Assembly (NCBI GenBank): GCA_018335925.1
Contig: JAGXRF010000017.1
Span: 1-64,000, forward strand
Direction: 5' to 3'
Source of the DNA: Flavobacteriales bacterium
Lineage (GTDB): Bacteria; Bacteroidota; Bacteroidia; Flavobacteriales; Flavobacteriaceae
DNA: 64,000 bases
In this document: one piece after another, positions 43,181 to 52,827 of the stretch
How positions within the stretch are numbered: the stretch's first letter is position 1
Layout of the letters: every line of letters starts with the position of its first letter
Notes under the pieces: generated by a model
Databases searched by the model: none
What the model saw: only the letters and a program-made list of their open reading frames with translations
Told to the model about the DNA's origin: nothing
Translations under genes and position numbers: made by a program

Positions 43181-44620
43181 TTATTGTCCTTGCCCTAAAG
43201 AGTATGCTGCAACTCCTTCAAATGCATATAAGTTTTCTGTTTTGATAATTTCTACACCCTGTTGTAAAGCATGGTTCATCAAGGTTAAAATGTCTGCACT
43301 CGATATGGTTGCTCCACTAGTTGGTTTGAATCGACATCTCCAATGATCGGTGCAGAAAGTTTCTTCAAAACCTTCAGGCCATACTTTGATTCCTCGATTG
43401 GTAATCATGGTAAGTTGTACATGCTCTAAGTTGATTTTTTGCACCATTTGTGCCAATTCATTGGCATTGGTTCCTGGCCAATGAACAAATAAATCCACTC
43501 CTTCTAAAGATTTTGCCTTTGGAGTTTTTCTTTGGTATTTTGGCAAATTCATTTTTGCATTTTCTGCAAAAGCAACTGGCTTAAATTGGGTAGGCTTTTG
43601 CCCAAGTCTGTCAATCACCGCTTGAGCAAACTCTTTGGTTCCTACTTTTACTTTGCTGGTTCCTTCTTTAAAAATATCGTAGGTGTGTACTCCATCTTCC
43701 ATGGTTTTTAACCATGCATTTTGAATTTTTTCTGCAATTTTATTTTGACCTAAATGTTGTAACATCAAAATAGCTCCTTGCAATAACCCTGATGGGTTCG
43801 CTAAATTTTGTCCTGCTCTTCTTGGTGCGGAACCGTGGATCGCTTCAAACATAGCACAAGTTTCTCCAATATTAGCGGAACCTGCCAATCCTACCGAACC
43901 GGTAATTTGTGCTGCTACATCTGACAATACATCTCCGTATAAGTTAGGCATTACAATTACATCAAAAGCTTCCGGTGTATCTGCCATTTTTGCGGCACCT
44001 ATATCAATAATCCAATGTTCGTTTTCAATTTCCGGATATTCCGCAGCAATTTCGTCAAACACTTTATGAAACAATCCATCCGATTGTTTCATGATATTGT
44101 CTTTGGTAAAACAAGTAACTTTTTTTCTACCATTTACTTTGGCATATTCAAAAGCATAACGTACAATTTTTTCGCAACCCGGACGGCTGATTAATTTCAA
44201 ACACTGAACCACCTCATCCGTTTGTTGGTGTTCAATACCAGCATACAAATCTTCTTCATTTTCACGGATAATAACCAAGTCCATTTCAGGATGTTTGGTT
44301 TGTACAAATGGATGTAAACTTTTGCAAGGCCTTACATTAGAGTACAATCCTAAAAATTTTCTGGTGGTTACATTCAAACTCTTATAACCTCCACCTTGAG
44401 GAGTAGTAATAGGTGCTTTTAAAAACACTTTGTTTCTTCTAATCACATCCCAAGATTCTGGAGCAATTCCTGCGGTATTTCCGGATAAATACACTTTTTC
44501 CCCAACTTCAATTTCATCATAAATTAAATCTGCCCCTGCTGCTTGTAAAATTTGCAAGGTTGCATCCATAATTTCCGGACCAATACCGTCTCCTTTTGCA
44601 ATGGTAATTCTAGTAGCCAT
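43181..44620 (-). CDS. icd: NADP-dependent isocitrate dehydrogenase
   Basis: A TCA-cycle enzyme converting isocitrate to 2-oxoglutarate and CO2. The 479-residue product has the iso-propylmalate/isocitrate dehydrogenase fold (about 1-335): 'AKGDGIGPEIMDATLQIL', the substrate-binding 'ENEEDLYAGIEHQ', the metal-binding 'NLYGDVLSDVAAQITGSVGLAGSANIG' and 'HGSAPRRAGQNLANPSG'. A C-terminal extension of about 140 residues is present, like the Thermus-type enzyme. NADP preference is inferred from that subfamily. A LysR regulator diverges from it. Confidence 0.9.
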   Translation of the reverse strand: MATRITIAKGDGIGPEIMDATLQILQAAGADLIYDEIEVGEKVYLSGNTAGIAPESWDVIRRNKVFLKAPITTPQGGGYKSLNVTTRKFLGLYSNVRPCKSLHPFVQTKHPEMDLVIIRENEEDLYAGIEHQQTDEVVQCLKLISRPGCEKIVRYAFEYAKVNGRKKVTCFTKDNIMKQSDGLFHKVFDEIAAEYPEIENEHWIIDIGAAKMADTPEAFDVIVMPNLYGDVLSDVAAQITGSVGLAGSANIGETCAMFEAIHGSAPRRAGQNLANPSGLLQGAILMLQHLGQNKIAEKIQNAWLKTMEDGVHTYDIFKEGTSKVKVGTKEFAQAVIDRLGQKPTQFKPVAFAENAKMNLPKYQRKTPKAKSLEGVDLFVHWPGTNANELAQMVQKINLEHVQLTMITNRGIKVWPEGFEETFCTDHWRCRFKPTSGATISSADILTLMNHALQQGVEIIKTENLYAFEGVAAYSLGQGQ

Positions 44621-44651
44621 AGTTTGTGTTTAAAATTTTTTGCAAATTTCG

Positions 44652-44661
44652 AAAACGTTTT
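44652..44661. promoter_or_regulatory. AAAACGTTTT palindrome between icd and the LysR gene
   Basis: A perfect 10-bp palindrome in the 88-base divergent intergenic region. It shares its core with the 14-bp palindrome at 2811-2824. It could be an operator for either gene. Confidence 0.35.
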
Positions 44662-44676
44662 TCATATATTTTTATT

Positions 44677-44684
44677 TAACTTTG
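44677..44684 (+). promoter_or_regulatory. -7 promoter box of the LysR gene
   Basis: TAACTTTG matches TAnnTTTG, 24 bases before the ATG at 44709. Confidence 0.5.
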
Positions 44685-44708
44685 TTATGTATTTCATTAA
44701 AATATTTT

Positions 44709-45623
44709 ATGAATTTCACTTTACATCAATTAGAGATATTCCAAAAAGTAGCAGAAACATTGAGTATTACCAAAACTGCAGAACAATTACACTTGACCCA
44801 ACCTGCAGTTTCTATTCAGTTAAAAAACTTTCAAAATCAATTTTCCTATCCATTAATTGAAATAATAGGTAAACAAGTTTATTTAACTGACTTTGGAAAA
44901 GAAATTGCCTTGCAAACCCAGAAGGTGTTGGAAGAGATGAAAATCATGCAATACAAAACTTCTGCATTTCAAGGCATTTTATCCGGTAAGCTTAAAATTT
45001 CGGTGGTTTCTACTGGCAAGTATGTAATTCCGTATTTTTTAACCGACTTTTTACATCAAAATACCGGAGTTGAGCTAGAGTTAGATGTTACCAACCGAGA
45101 CCAGGTTTTGCAAGACTTAAAAGAAAATAAAGTAGATTTTTCTCTCATCTCAATTCTTCCAGATAACTTAAGTTTAGAATATGAAATATTGATGAAAAAC
45201 CGATTACACTTAGTAAGCAATCAAGCGGTTAAATTAAATAAAAAGCATGATTTAAATGCCTATTTAACCGAAGTCCCTTTGATTTTTAGAGAACTTGGTT
45301 CCGGTACCAGAAGTATGGTGGAAAAATACCTAAACGCCCAAAATATTACAGTAACTAGAAAAATGATTTTAACCAGTAACGAAGCTGTAAAGCAAGCATT
45401 AATGGCTGGTTTTGGCTGTTCCATTATGCCTGAAATTGGTATTAAAAACGAATTGAAAAATGGGTTATTGCATTTGATTCCATGTACAGGTTTGCCATTA
45501 GAAAGTAATTGGTACTTGGTTTGGAATAAAGGAAAAAAACACAACCAAGTGGCTACACATTATTTGCATTATATCCAACAAGAGAAATCAAAAGTGATGG
45601 AGAAATATTTTCAAAATATTTGA
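44709..45623 (+). CDS. LysR-family transcriptional regulator
   Basis: The start at 44709 gives MNFTLHQLEIFQKVAETLSITKTAEQLHLTQPAVSIQLKNFQ, the normal LysR winged-helix beginning. The frame is open from 44640, but a -7 box at 44677 argues against that. The 304-residue product has the HTH (about 1-60) and a periplasmic-binding-like effector domain. It looks most like the CbbR/CysB-type branch. It diverges from icd across an 88-base gap, which suggests it may regulate icd and itself. No metabolite can be inferred. Confidence 0.85.
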   Translation: MNFTLHQLEIFQKVAETLSITKTAEQLHLTQPAVSIQLKNFQNQFSYPLIEIIGKQVYLTDFGKEIALQTQKVLEEMKIMQYKTSAFQGILSGKLKISVVSTGKYVIPYFLTDFLHQNTGVELELDVTNRDQVLQDLKENKVDFSLISILPDNLSLEYEILMKNRLHLVSNQAVKLNKKHDLNAYLTEVPLIFRELGSGTRSMVEKYLNAQNITVTRKMILTSNEAVKQALMAGFGCSIMPEIGIKNELKNGLLHLIPCTGLPLESNWYLVWNKGKKHNQVATHYLHYIQQEKSKVMEKYFQNI

Positions 45624-45697
45624 TTTTAAAAGCATCAATAAATCAACTAACCAATCTTTATTTTTTGAATCATTAACTATAGAATAAACAAAAAAAC

Positions 45698-45985
45698 TTA
45701 AAATTTGAACTTTTTTGGATTTTGATGGTTATTCCAAAATCTCAACAAAATAATTTCTTGGTTGGTTAATCTGTAAAAAAGAGTAATTTGTTTTACAACA
45801 ATAATTTGATAAATGTCTTTTTTTTCAGTTGGTTTAAATACGACTGTACCTTTTTCCAGTTGATTCAGAACTGAGTCAACTTTTGATTTAAAATTTTCAA
45901 CAACTGCTTCAGACCAATTAGTTTCCAAATAGTCAACATTGTCGGAAACATCTTCAATAGCTTGGTCAGACCAAATGATAATCAT
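45698..45985 (-). CDS. RelE/ParE-family toxin
   Basis: A 95-residue protein with the ParE/RelE fold: 'WSDQAIEDVSDNVDYLETNWSEAVVENFKSKVDSVLNQLEKG', then strands 'DIYQIIVVKQITLFYRLTNQEIILLRFWNNHQNPKKF'. ParE types poison gyrase and RelE types cleave mRNA; the sequence leans to ParE, but this is not decided. It follows the antitoxin gene by two bases. Confidence 0.82.
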   Translation of the reverse strand: MIIIWSDQAIEDVSDNVDYLETNWSEAVVENFKSKVDSVLNQLEKGTVVFKPTEKKDIYQIIVVKQITLFYRLTNQEIILLRFWNNHQNPKKFKF

Positions 45986-45987
45986 TT

Positions 45988-46248
45988 TTAAAAATACTTT
46001 GGGTGTCTTTTCTTCAATATTTCCATTGCCTCCTCATGTGAATGAACCCTTCCGTTTGCAACATCATCTAATGCTTCATCAATAGCTTTTTTCTGCTCTA
46101 AAGTTAGTTTAACCGGTTCTTCTGCATGTAGTACAGTTTCCTCGATTAGATAACCTTTCTTTAGTTCATAAGAAATTTCAAAAGCTTTAAACATTTCTGT
46201 CAATGCTTTGGTTTTGGTAGGGTCAACTTTAATGATAAATGTATCCAT
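45988..46248 (-). CDS. Antitoxin partner of the RelE/ParE toxin
   Basis: The start at 46248 (MDTFIIKVD) is preferred; two more residues are possible at 46254. The 86-residue protein has a short N-terminal strand region and a long charged helix (LTLEQKKAIDEALDDVANGRVHSHEEAMEILKKRHPKYF). That helix is typical of antitoxins that wrap around ParE/RelE toxins. No clear DNA-binding motif is seen. Antitoxin-first order is usual. Confidence 0.75.
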   Translation of the reverse strand: MDTFIIKVDPTKTKALTEMFKAFEISYELKKGYLIEETVLHAEEPVKLTLEQKKAIDEALDDVANGRVHSHEEAMEILKKRHPKYF

Positions 46249-46408
46249 GCTCATGGTGTTTACTACAAAATTAAAAAATATTTGATTGCGAGAATAAATT
46301 TGTTTGGTGATTACTATTTAACTCTCTTTTTTCTGACTTATAATTTTAATTTTCAAAAAAGAAACAAACTGAAAACTCAAAAGTGAGATATAGGTATCTT
46401 GAAAATTT

Positions 46409-47065
46409 TCAAGAAATCCAGTTATTGTTTCTAGCCTTTTGCACTGCTTCGAGTTTGTTATGCACTTGGAGTTTTGTATAAATATTTTCGATGTGCTTGC
46501 GAACAGTTGATGGGGATAAAAATAAATTATCTGCAATTTGATGGTAATTCAGGCCTTTGCTTAACTGTTCCAAAACTTCCACTTCGCGACTGGTTAATTG
46601 AACAGTTTCAGAAGCATCATTTTCAGAAGATGGCAATATCGGATTTCGCAATAATCGCAAAGTTTTTAATGCAATAGAAGGATGCATGGCTGCACCACCA
46701 GTTAAAGTTTCGTTGATTCCCTGAAATAAAGATTTTGGATCTACTTCTTTTAACAAATAACCATCTGCACCAGCTTTAATCGCATTAAAAATATTTTCAT
46801 CGTTATCAAACACTGTTAACATGATAATCTTTATTTGAGGGTACTTTTGCTTTACTTCAAAAGTAGCTTCAATGCCATTCATTTTTGGCATTTCTATATC
46901 CATAAGAATGACATCGATATTTTTGTCCTCACTGAGTTTATCTAGTAAATCTAATCCATGATTAGCTGTAAACTTAATTTGAATTTGTTCAAAAAAAGAA
47001 AGCTTTTCCACTACGGTTTTAATTAAAAAACTATTGTCATCTACTATGGCAACCCTAATTTTCAT
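46409..47065 (-). CDS. NarL/LuxR-type response regulator
   Basis: A 218-residue two-component regulator. The receiver domain (about 1-120) has the phospho-acceptor D56 in VILMDIEMP, the acidic pair D9/D10 and K106. The LuxR-type HTH (about 153-210) reads LTSREVEVLEQLSKGLNYHQIADNLFLSPSTVRKHIENIYTKL. It is transcribed in the same direction as two histidine kinases upstream but has its own -7 box (47094-47101). A 20-bp operator-like site at 47123-47142 also occurs before the lipoprotein operon at 53890. Confidence 0.92.
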   Translation of the reverse strand: MKIRVAIVDDNSFLIKTVVEKLSFFEQIQIKFTANHGLDLLDKLSEDKNIDVILMDIEMPKMNGIEATFEVKQKYPQIKIIMLTVFDNDENIFNAIKAGADGYLLKEVDPKSLFQGINETLTGGAAMHPSIALKTLRLLRNPILPSSENDASETVQLTSREVEVLEQLSKGLNYHQIADNLFLSPSTVRKHIENIYTKLQVHNKLEAVQKARNNNWIS

Positions 47066-47093
47066 GGAAAGATATTTTGATAAGGATATGTCT

Positions 47094-47101
47094 CAAATTT
47101 A
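47094..47101 (-). promoter_or_regulatory. -7 promoter box of the response regulator gene
   Basis: On the minus strand this reads TAAATTTG. It is 28 bases before the start codon and 21 bases downstream of the operator-like site at 47123-47142. Confidence 0.6.
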
Positions 47102-47122
47102 AGTAAAAAATCCAAAAAAAAT

Positions 47123-47142
47123 GTACGGCAAATGACCTATTT
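47123..47142 (-). promoter_or_regulatory. Operator-like site B upstream of the response regulator
   Basis: On the minus strand it reads AAATAGGTCATTTGCCGTAC, 17/20 identical to site A at 53949-53968. It overlaps the stop codon of the preceding histidine kinase gene and ends 57 bases before the response regulator start. Such a position fits activation of the regulator's own gene. Confidence 0.6.
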
Positions 47143-49089
47143 AAAAGGAACTTGAAATTCTATTAATGTACCTTGATGTATGGCAGACGTTAAATTAAAA
47201 GAAGCACCAATAGTTTCTGCACGATGTTGCATATTTCTTAGTCCATTGCCATCAGAAACTTGGTTAGGATTAAAACCAATTCCATCATCTTTAATGCTAA
47301 AACAAATTTTAGAATCCTTTTTCCAAATTTTGATTTCTAGCTTAGTTGGTTTGGCGTATTTTATTGCATTATGCAAAGCTTCTTGTAAAATTCTAAAAAT
47401 ATGCATACCGGTTAAAGCAGTAAAAGCAATTTTCAAATCCACATTATCTTCTATTTGAAAATCAATCGAAATGGTATGATTACTGCTTTTTGCTTTATCT
47501 AAAAAATTATATAAGCGAGACTGTATATCCTCAATTGTAATTTTAGATAAATTCATTGCCCAAATGGTATCTCGTAATTCTGTGATGGTGTATTGGGCAA
47601 AACCAGCAATCTCCTCAATTTTGTTATTAAGTTTGGGTTGCTCCTCTGAAAACAAATATTTGATATTTCGTAAAGAAGAAATAATAAAAGTAAGTTGAGC
47701 TCCGATGTTATCATGCAAATCGCGAGATATATTGGCTCGTTGTACTTGTAATTGCTTCTGGGTTTCCATTTGATACATGGCCTCTTGCAATTTATTTTCA
47801 TTAATCAATTGTTGTTGCTTCCATATTTGTTGTTTGTAAATAAAAAAGGCAATAAATAAAAAGGCTACGAGCAAAATAGCCAACAATAAAAGTTGGTTGT
47901 TACGTTGCTTGATTTTAAATTCTTTAGCTGCCACGGCTGCTTTGGTTTCTAACAATTGCTTTTGTTTTTTGGTAGTCTCGTATTGGGTTTCTAATTCAAA
48001 AATGGCTTTTACTTTTTCTTTTTCTAATAATGTATCTTTCATGCTAACATATTGATCTAAAAAAGAGTAAGCCTTTTGGGCTTGGTTTAAACCAAACCAT
48101 GTTTTTGCACGATTTTGAAGATATTGCAATTGATTTCTGGAGGAAGAATTTTTTCCAATGAGGGGTTCTATTTCATTTAAAACACGTTGACTTTGCAGGT
48201 ACTTTTTTTGTTTGATATAACATTGAGCCAAAGCATTGGAAATATTGATAAATTCAGAATCATTCCCGTATTCTTTGTGGTCTTTTAAAGCTTTTATGTA
48301 AGCTTTTTCAGCCAACGAAAACAGCTTTAAACTATCTAATGCAATGGCATAATTAGACTCTGCATAGGGTACATATCGTTTATATCCTAGCTTTTCATAA
48401 CCAATGGCTGCTTTTTTAGAATACTCCATTGCAGCTGGATAATTTTTAAGGTCTAAATTAACTGAACCAATATTGCCAGAAGTAACGGTAATGCCGAAAT
48501 CATCTTTTATTTTTTGATAAATCAGGTTTGCTTTGGTATAAAATTGTAATGCTTTCCCAAAACTTTGCAATTGCTTATAAGTAATTCCGAGATTGGAATT
48601 GGTCATGGCTATTTTAGAAGAGTCTTTGCTTTTTTCATATATCTTTAAAGCTTTAAAATACCATTCTGCTGCTTCGCGAAGTTGCCCTTTTTGTTCGATT
48701 ACTACTCCAATATTGTTATATGAATCTGCGATCCCAATGTAATCTTTCAGTTGCATTCGCTTTTTTAAAGCCTTTTGGTGATATACCAACGAGGAATCTA
48801 AAACTCCTTTATACTCAAAAGTTACCGCTTTGGTGTTTAAAGCTTTGGCAAGTAAAGAATCGTTTTTTGATTGGTTGGCATACCGGATTCCTTTTTCTGC
48901 AAAATACAAAGCTGAATCAAGTTGTTTTACACTAAAAAAATCAGATAAATACATGGCTGCAATTGCTTTTTCGGCTGATTTCCCTTTTTGTAATTGCGAT
49001 TGCATCTTACCAAACAGGTTTTGATTGCTTTGTGCTAAAGCAAAAAAAGTATGCAAAAAAAAGATAAAAAATAGTAAAACTTTACCCAT
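47137..49089 (-). CDS. TPR-containing sensor histidine kinase (HisKA_3)
   Basis: A 650-residue sensor kinase. A signal peptide (about 1-19) is followed by a periplasmic TPR region (about 30-360; repeats such as 'ADSYNNIGVVIEQKGQLREAAEWYFKALKIYEKS'). A single membrane helix (about 397-422) leads to a coiled coil and the HisKA_3 dimerisation domain. The phosphorylated His (about 460) is in SRDLHDNIGAQLTF. The ATPase domain has IKDDGIGFN. It is coupled to the kinase gene upstream by a three-base gap, and its partner regulator follows. Confidence 0.9.
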   Translation of the reverse strand: MGKVLLFFIFFLHTFFALAQSNQNLFGKMQSQLQKGKSAEKAIAAMYLSDFFSVKQLDSALYFAEKGIRYANQSKNDSLLAKALNTKAVTFEYKGVLDSSLVYHQKALKKRMQLKDYIGIADSYNNIGVVIEQKGQLREAAEWYFKALKIYEKSKDSSKIAMTNSNLGITYKQLQSFGKALQFYTKANLIYQKIKDDFGITVTSGNIGSVNLDLKNYPAAMEYSKKAAIGYEKLGYKRYVPYAESNYAIALDSLKLFSLAEKAYIKALKDHKEYGNDSEFINISNALAQCYIKQKKYLQSQRVLNEIEPLIGKNSSSRNQLQYLQNRAKTWFGLNQAQKAYSFLDQYVSMKDTLLEKEKVKAIFELETQYETTKKQKQLLETKAAVAAKEFKIKQRNNQLLLLAILLVAFLFIAFFIYKQQIWKQQQLINENKLQEAMYQMETQKQLQVQRANISRDLHDNIGAQLTFIISSLRNIKYLFSEEQPKLNNKIEEIAGFAQYTITELRDTIWAMNLSKITIEDIQSRLYNFLDKAKSSNHTISIDFQIEDNVDLKIAFTALTGMHIFRILQEALHNAIKYAKPTKLEIKIWKKDSKICFSIKDDGIGFNPNQVSDGNGLRNMQHRAETIGASFNLTSAIHQGTLIEFQVPFK

Positions 49090-49092
49090 AAT

Positions 49093-50847
49093 TTATTGCA
49101 AAAGCATCTTCAATTGGATGGTTGTTCCTAAAGAACTGCTTTCAAATGTAATCAATCCATGGATATGTTTTGCTCTTTTTTGCATGTTTTCGATACCATT
49201 CCCTTTATGTAAAGTGTTCCAATCCAATCCTTTTCCATCATCAGAAATGGTTATGATTAATTGATTTTCACTTTGCGAAATTGAAACATTGATTTGTGTA
49301 GCCATGGCATGTTTAAAGGCATTGTTGATGGCTTCTTGAATGATTCTATACAGCGAAATTCCTTTATCTGACGACATGGAAGCTTTCAAATTTATTTCAG
49401 ATAACACAGATAAAGTTACTTGGGTTTTATTGGTAGACTGATTGGCTTGTGAAATAAAATTTGTTAGTCTGGATTGAATTTCTTGCAAGCTAATTTGGTC
49501 TTGGTTCATTGCCCAAATGGTATCGCGAAGTTCTGTAATCGTTTGTCGAGTAAATGTAGATATTTCATCCATTTTGTATAAAATTCTTTCATCTACCTCT
49601 GGAACAAACATTTTTAAATTATCTATCGAAGAAATAATAAAAGTAAGTTGAGCTCCAATATTGTCGTGCAAATCTCTGGAAATTTTGAGTCGTTGTTCTT
49701 GTAATTGTTTTTGGGTTTCAATTTGCAAAATGGCTTCTTGCAACTTTTTTTCTTGCAACCATTGCTCTGCTTTAATTTTATGTTTGTTCCACAAAAAGTA
49801 ACCTGTTAATACCGAAAGCAGTAACAAGGATAACACTAAAATTATGGTGGTGTTTTTTTCAGCCAGCATGGCTCTCTGTTCTAATATTTTACGCTCCTTT
49901 TGTTCGGTGTTATAAGCAACTTCTAATGCTGCAACTTGTAAGTTAGATTGCACATTTAAAATACTGTCTTTTATCTTGGTATGCTGTTGAAAATAGCTTA
50001 AGGCCGACTCAAATTGTTTTTTCTCTGCCAATACTTCTGCAATTTTTTGAAAAGTAGCTTGTACCAAATGCGGAAATGAAAATTTTTGTGCCAATGCATT
50101 AGACTGTAAATAATATAATTGTGCCTCATTCCATTTTTTTTGGGCACGATAGTAATCTCCATAAAAATCGTAACTTTCGGCAAGTCCGGTAGAGTCTTTA
50201 ATGCTTAATCTGATTTGGATGGCTTCGGTAATTTTAGGCAAAGCCGAAGAAAAATTCTTCTTCATTACTTCTACTCCGGCAAGTTTGTGCAAGCTATATG
50301 GAATTCCGATACTATCTTTTTCTTTACGCTTGATATCTAATGCCTTTTGATAATAATAAGTTGCTGAATCTAAAACTTGGTTCATTTCATGCAAAACACC
50401 ATAATTATCAATGATGGGAGATGGATTATTTACCGAATACTTTTGAATTAAATACATGGCTTTTCGCATATAAAAAAAACCTTTGTTTAAATCTTTTCTC
50501 TTTAATTGATAGCCAAAATTGGCATAAGCATGGGCTAGTTTAGAATATTCTTTTTTTTGCTGATAGATTCTTGTAGCGGTTAAAACAGCTTTAGCACTTT
50601 CTTCGTAATTGCCAATATAATAATAGAGTAAAGAAATATTTTCCAAAGTAGAAGCATTGCGTTGCCATTGCTTGTTAGAATTAATTTTCTCTAAATTTTT
50701 CAAATAAATTGGCAACAATTGCTTGGCATTACTAATTTTAACAGGATATGCCAATTGATTAAGTGAATCAATTTGTTGTAATTCTTTAGAAGATTGGGCA
50801 AGTAAAATTCCGCAACTAAAAACCAACCAAAAAAGGATGTGACGCAT
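49093..50847 (-). CDS. TPR-containing sensor histidine kinase (HisKA_3), second copy
   Basis: A 584-residue paralogue of the kinase at 47137. It has a signal peptide (about 1-17), TPR-like repeats (about 40-300), a membrane helix (about 330-351), the HisKA_3 block SRDLHDNIGAQLTFIISS with His near 393, and an ATPase domain with ISDDGKGLDWNTLHKGNGIENM. The catalytic halves are very similar, while the sensor halves differ, so the two probably sense different signals and share one regulator. A terminator (50894-50928) isolates it from the propeller gene. Confidence 0.9.
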   Translation of the reverse strand: MRHILFWLVFSCGILLAQSSKELQQIDSLNQLAYPVKISNAKQLLPIYLKNLEKINSNKQWQRNASTLENISLLYYYIGNYEESAKAVLTATRIYQQKKEYSKLAHAYANFGYQLKRKDLNKGFFYMRKAMYLIQKYSVNNPSPIIDNYGVLHEMNQVLDSATYYYQKALDIKRKEKDSIGIPYSLHKLAGVEVMKKNFSSALPKITEAIQIRLSIKDSTGLAESYDFYGDYYRAQKKWNEAQLYYLQSNALAQKFSFPHLVQATFQKIAEVLAEKKQFESALSYFQQHTKIKDSILNVQSNLQVAALEVAYNTEQKERKILEQRAMLAEKNTTIILVLSLLLLSVLTGYFLWNKHKIKAEQWLQEKKLQEAILQIETQKQLQEQRLKISRDLHDNIGAQLTFIISSIDNLKMFVPEVDERILYKMDEISTFTRQTITELRDTIWAMNQDQISLQEIQSRLTNFISQANQSTNKTQVTLSVLSEINLKASMSSDKGISLYRIIQEAINNAFKHAMATQINVSISQSENQLIITISDDGKGLDWNTLHKGNGIENMQKRAKHIHGLITFESSSLGTTIQLKMLLQ

Positions 50848-50893
50848 ACAATAGAAAATTACAAAAAAGACTATAAGTGTTTGTTATGTGGAC

Positions 50894-50928
50894 AAAAACT
50901 CCCTCTTTGCAACTTGGCTCAGAGGGAG
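50894..50928 (-). terminator. Terminator after the beta-propeller gene
   Basis: On the minus strand CTCCCTCT (50928-50921) and AGAGGGAG (50906-50899) form a stem with a 14-base loop, followed by TTTTT (50898-50894). It ends transcription of the lipoprotein/propeller operon before the kinase genes. Confidence 0.85.
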
Positions 50929-50954
50929 AAAAACTACTACTACTAACTTTGTTT

Positions 50955-52796
50955 TTAATTTAAATTGTAAGCTACAATGGTTCGGTCGTTGGATTTGTAA
51001 TACAAATACCCTCCCCATTCATCTACTTCGTATTCAGGTTTTTTGTCTTTTAATATAATTTCTTTGTCTTTTTTACCCGAATCTTTGTTGATTTTTACCA
51101 ACCCAACACCATCGTCTAATTTTGATAATATAAACTGACTGTTTTCTGTGGCAGCAGTAGCTCTAAAACGCTTATTCATTTCTTGGAACGAAATGGATGC
51201 AATATCCGAAAAAGCATCTTGTGCTAGTTTCGCTTGGTATCCATGGCTATTGTATTGGCCTAAACTATTTCTATTTTTACCTGCTTCAAAAGCAGATGCA
51301 GAAGCAACTACCATAGAAGAAACTGCAATTGCACCCATTAAAATGGAACCAAATGCACTTTTCCCAGGAGATTTGTAGTACTCATGAAATTTTTTAGACC
51401 CATCCATGTTCAGCATCATCATGTTTTGGTCAGACGTTAACAAAATCCCACCATTTCGCATACTTAAGGAAGTTGGCACCTCTTTTTCTTCAAACTTATA
51501 GGTTGCTAAGGTGGAAATATCTCCCGTATTTTCATTTATTGCTAACATTTCTTCTCCTGTACTAATTAAGAATCTTTTGTTTTTTTCATCATAAGTACTG
51601 CAAACACCTTTTGCCTTTTTATATGAAATAGGTTTGCTCCAAACCGACTCTCCTGATTTTAAATCGATGATGTTGGCATCAGAATCGGTAATGTAAATCA
51701 TTCCTTTTGGTGTCAAAGCCATGGTATGAATATTGGCACCTGTTTTTAGAGGTTTTTTAAATAATGGAGTTCCTTCAAAAGAAATTTTATTGATTCCTCC
51801 TTCTTGAATTCCGAATAAAATACCATCTTCCATTACGTAAAAATGTTGAACATACCCATTAGTTTTGGGAGCTTTATCCCACAAATCTTCTCCAGTTGCT
51901 GCACTTAAAAATGCAATTCTTGATTCAGAAGCAGCACTTGCAATTTTAGCTAATCCTGATTTTCCGGAATTATCTACATCACTAACCACAGCCAAGCCTT
52001 TTGGAGTAATTTCAAAATTGGAGACATTTCCTTTTACTTTAGCAGGACTTTTCCAAACAACTTGTCCTTGCCCACTAATTTTATAAATTTTGGTACTTCC
52101 ACCATTGGTTCCTTCAAAAGCATAAATTTCTGTTCCATTTTCGTTAGATGTTAACCATTTTACATCATCCACTTTTGCTGTCCAATTGGTATTGCCATTG
52201 CTCATATTTATACAAACTAACTCTTTAGAAGTAGGTACATATAAATTATTATTTTTCAAGTGAGGCTTACCCGTTACCAATGCGTATCCCTTCATTTCAA
52301 ATAGTGCTTCCTCTTTTCCTGTAGACAAATCGTACACACCAATTTTATTGGCATACTTTTCTTTAGAAGATCTTTGCCCGCTAACTACCAATTTATTTTG
52401 AGGTAAAAATACGTGGCAAGTCATACTCATTTTCCAACCATTTTCTTCTGTAGAAAATAATTTTTTACCAGAAACAAAATCAATTACAGATTTTTTAGCT
52501 GTCATCAATCCACCTTGGCTAACCACTACGTAAGGGGACATTGGAATGAATTCTAATTCTTCCGGTTTTACTTTTCCATAATCCTGAAAATTAAAATGTG
52601 GTTTACTTTGACCTGGTTTGATACCAACCAAGCCATCACCATTGGCAACCACTAATACACCAGCATCGGTTAATTTCATCATGGAAATTTTTCCACCAAC
52701 ATCATAGGTGTTGGTGGCTTCTGCTTTTTGAGCTTTTAAGGCTTGAGTTAAAAACAACCCCAAAACAAGCATTGAAAAAAATATTTTTGTTTTCAT
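50955..52796 (-). CDS. Secreted PQQ-like beta-propeller protein
   Basis: The 613-residue product has a signal peptide (about 1-22, ending ALKAQ) and repeated Trp/Gly-Asp strand units such as 'GNTNWTAKVDDVKWL', 'GEDLWDKAPKTNG' and 'GESVWSKPISYKK'. These are typical of PQQ-like or WD-like propellers. A hydrophobic stretch near residues 475-500 (LMGAIAVSSMVVASASAF) interrupts the last blades and may be a membrane insertion. No PQQ enzyme active site is seen. It is last in an operon behind two small lipoproteins. Confidence 0.75.
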   Translation of the reverse strand: MKTKIFFSMLVLGLFLTQALKAQKAEATNTYDVGGKISMMKLTDAGVLVVANGDGLVGIKPGQSKPHFNFQDYGKVKPEELEFIPMSPYVVVSQGGLMTAKKSVIDFVSGKKLFSTEENGWKMSMTCHVFLPQNKLVVSGQRSSKEKYANKIGVYDLSTGKEEALFEMKGYALVTGKPHLKNNNLYVPTSKELVCINMSNGNTNWTAKVDDVKWLTSNENGTEIYAFEGTNGGSTKIYKISGQGQVVWKSPAKVKGNVSNFEITPKGLAVVSDVDNSGKSGLAKIASAASESRIAFLSAATGEDLWDKAPKTNGYVQHFYVMEDGILFGIQEGGINKISFEGTPLFKKPLKTGANIHTMALTPKGMIYITDSDANIIDLKSGESVWSKPISYKKAKGVCSTYDEKNKRFLISTGEEMLAINENTGDISTLATYKFEEKEVPTSLSMRNGGILLTSDQNMMMLNMDGSKKFHEYYKSPGKSAFGSILMGAIAVSSMVVASASAFEAGKNRNSLGQYNSHGYQAKLAQDAFSDIASISFQEMNKRFRATAATENSQFILSKLDDGVGLVKINKDSGKKDKEIILKDKKPEYEVDEWGGYLYYKSNDRTIVAYNLN

Positions 52797-52827
52797 GTTA
52801 GTAGCGATGATTTATTTTTAATAAAGA

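Noticed and set aside
46318..46536. A 72-codon minus-strand open frame overlapping the end of the response regulator.
   Set aside because: It lies mostly in another frame of the conserved HTH coding region, with no start signal or domain; it is a shadow.
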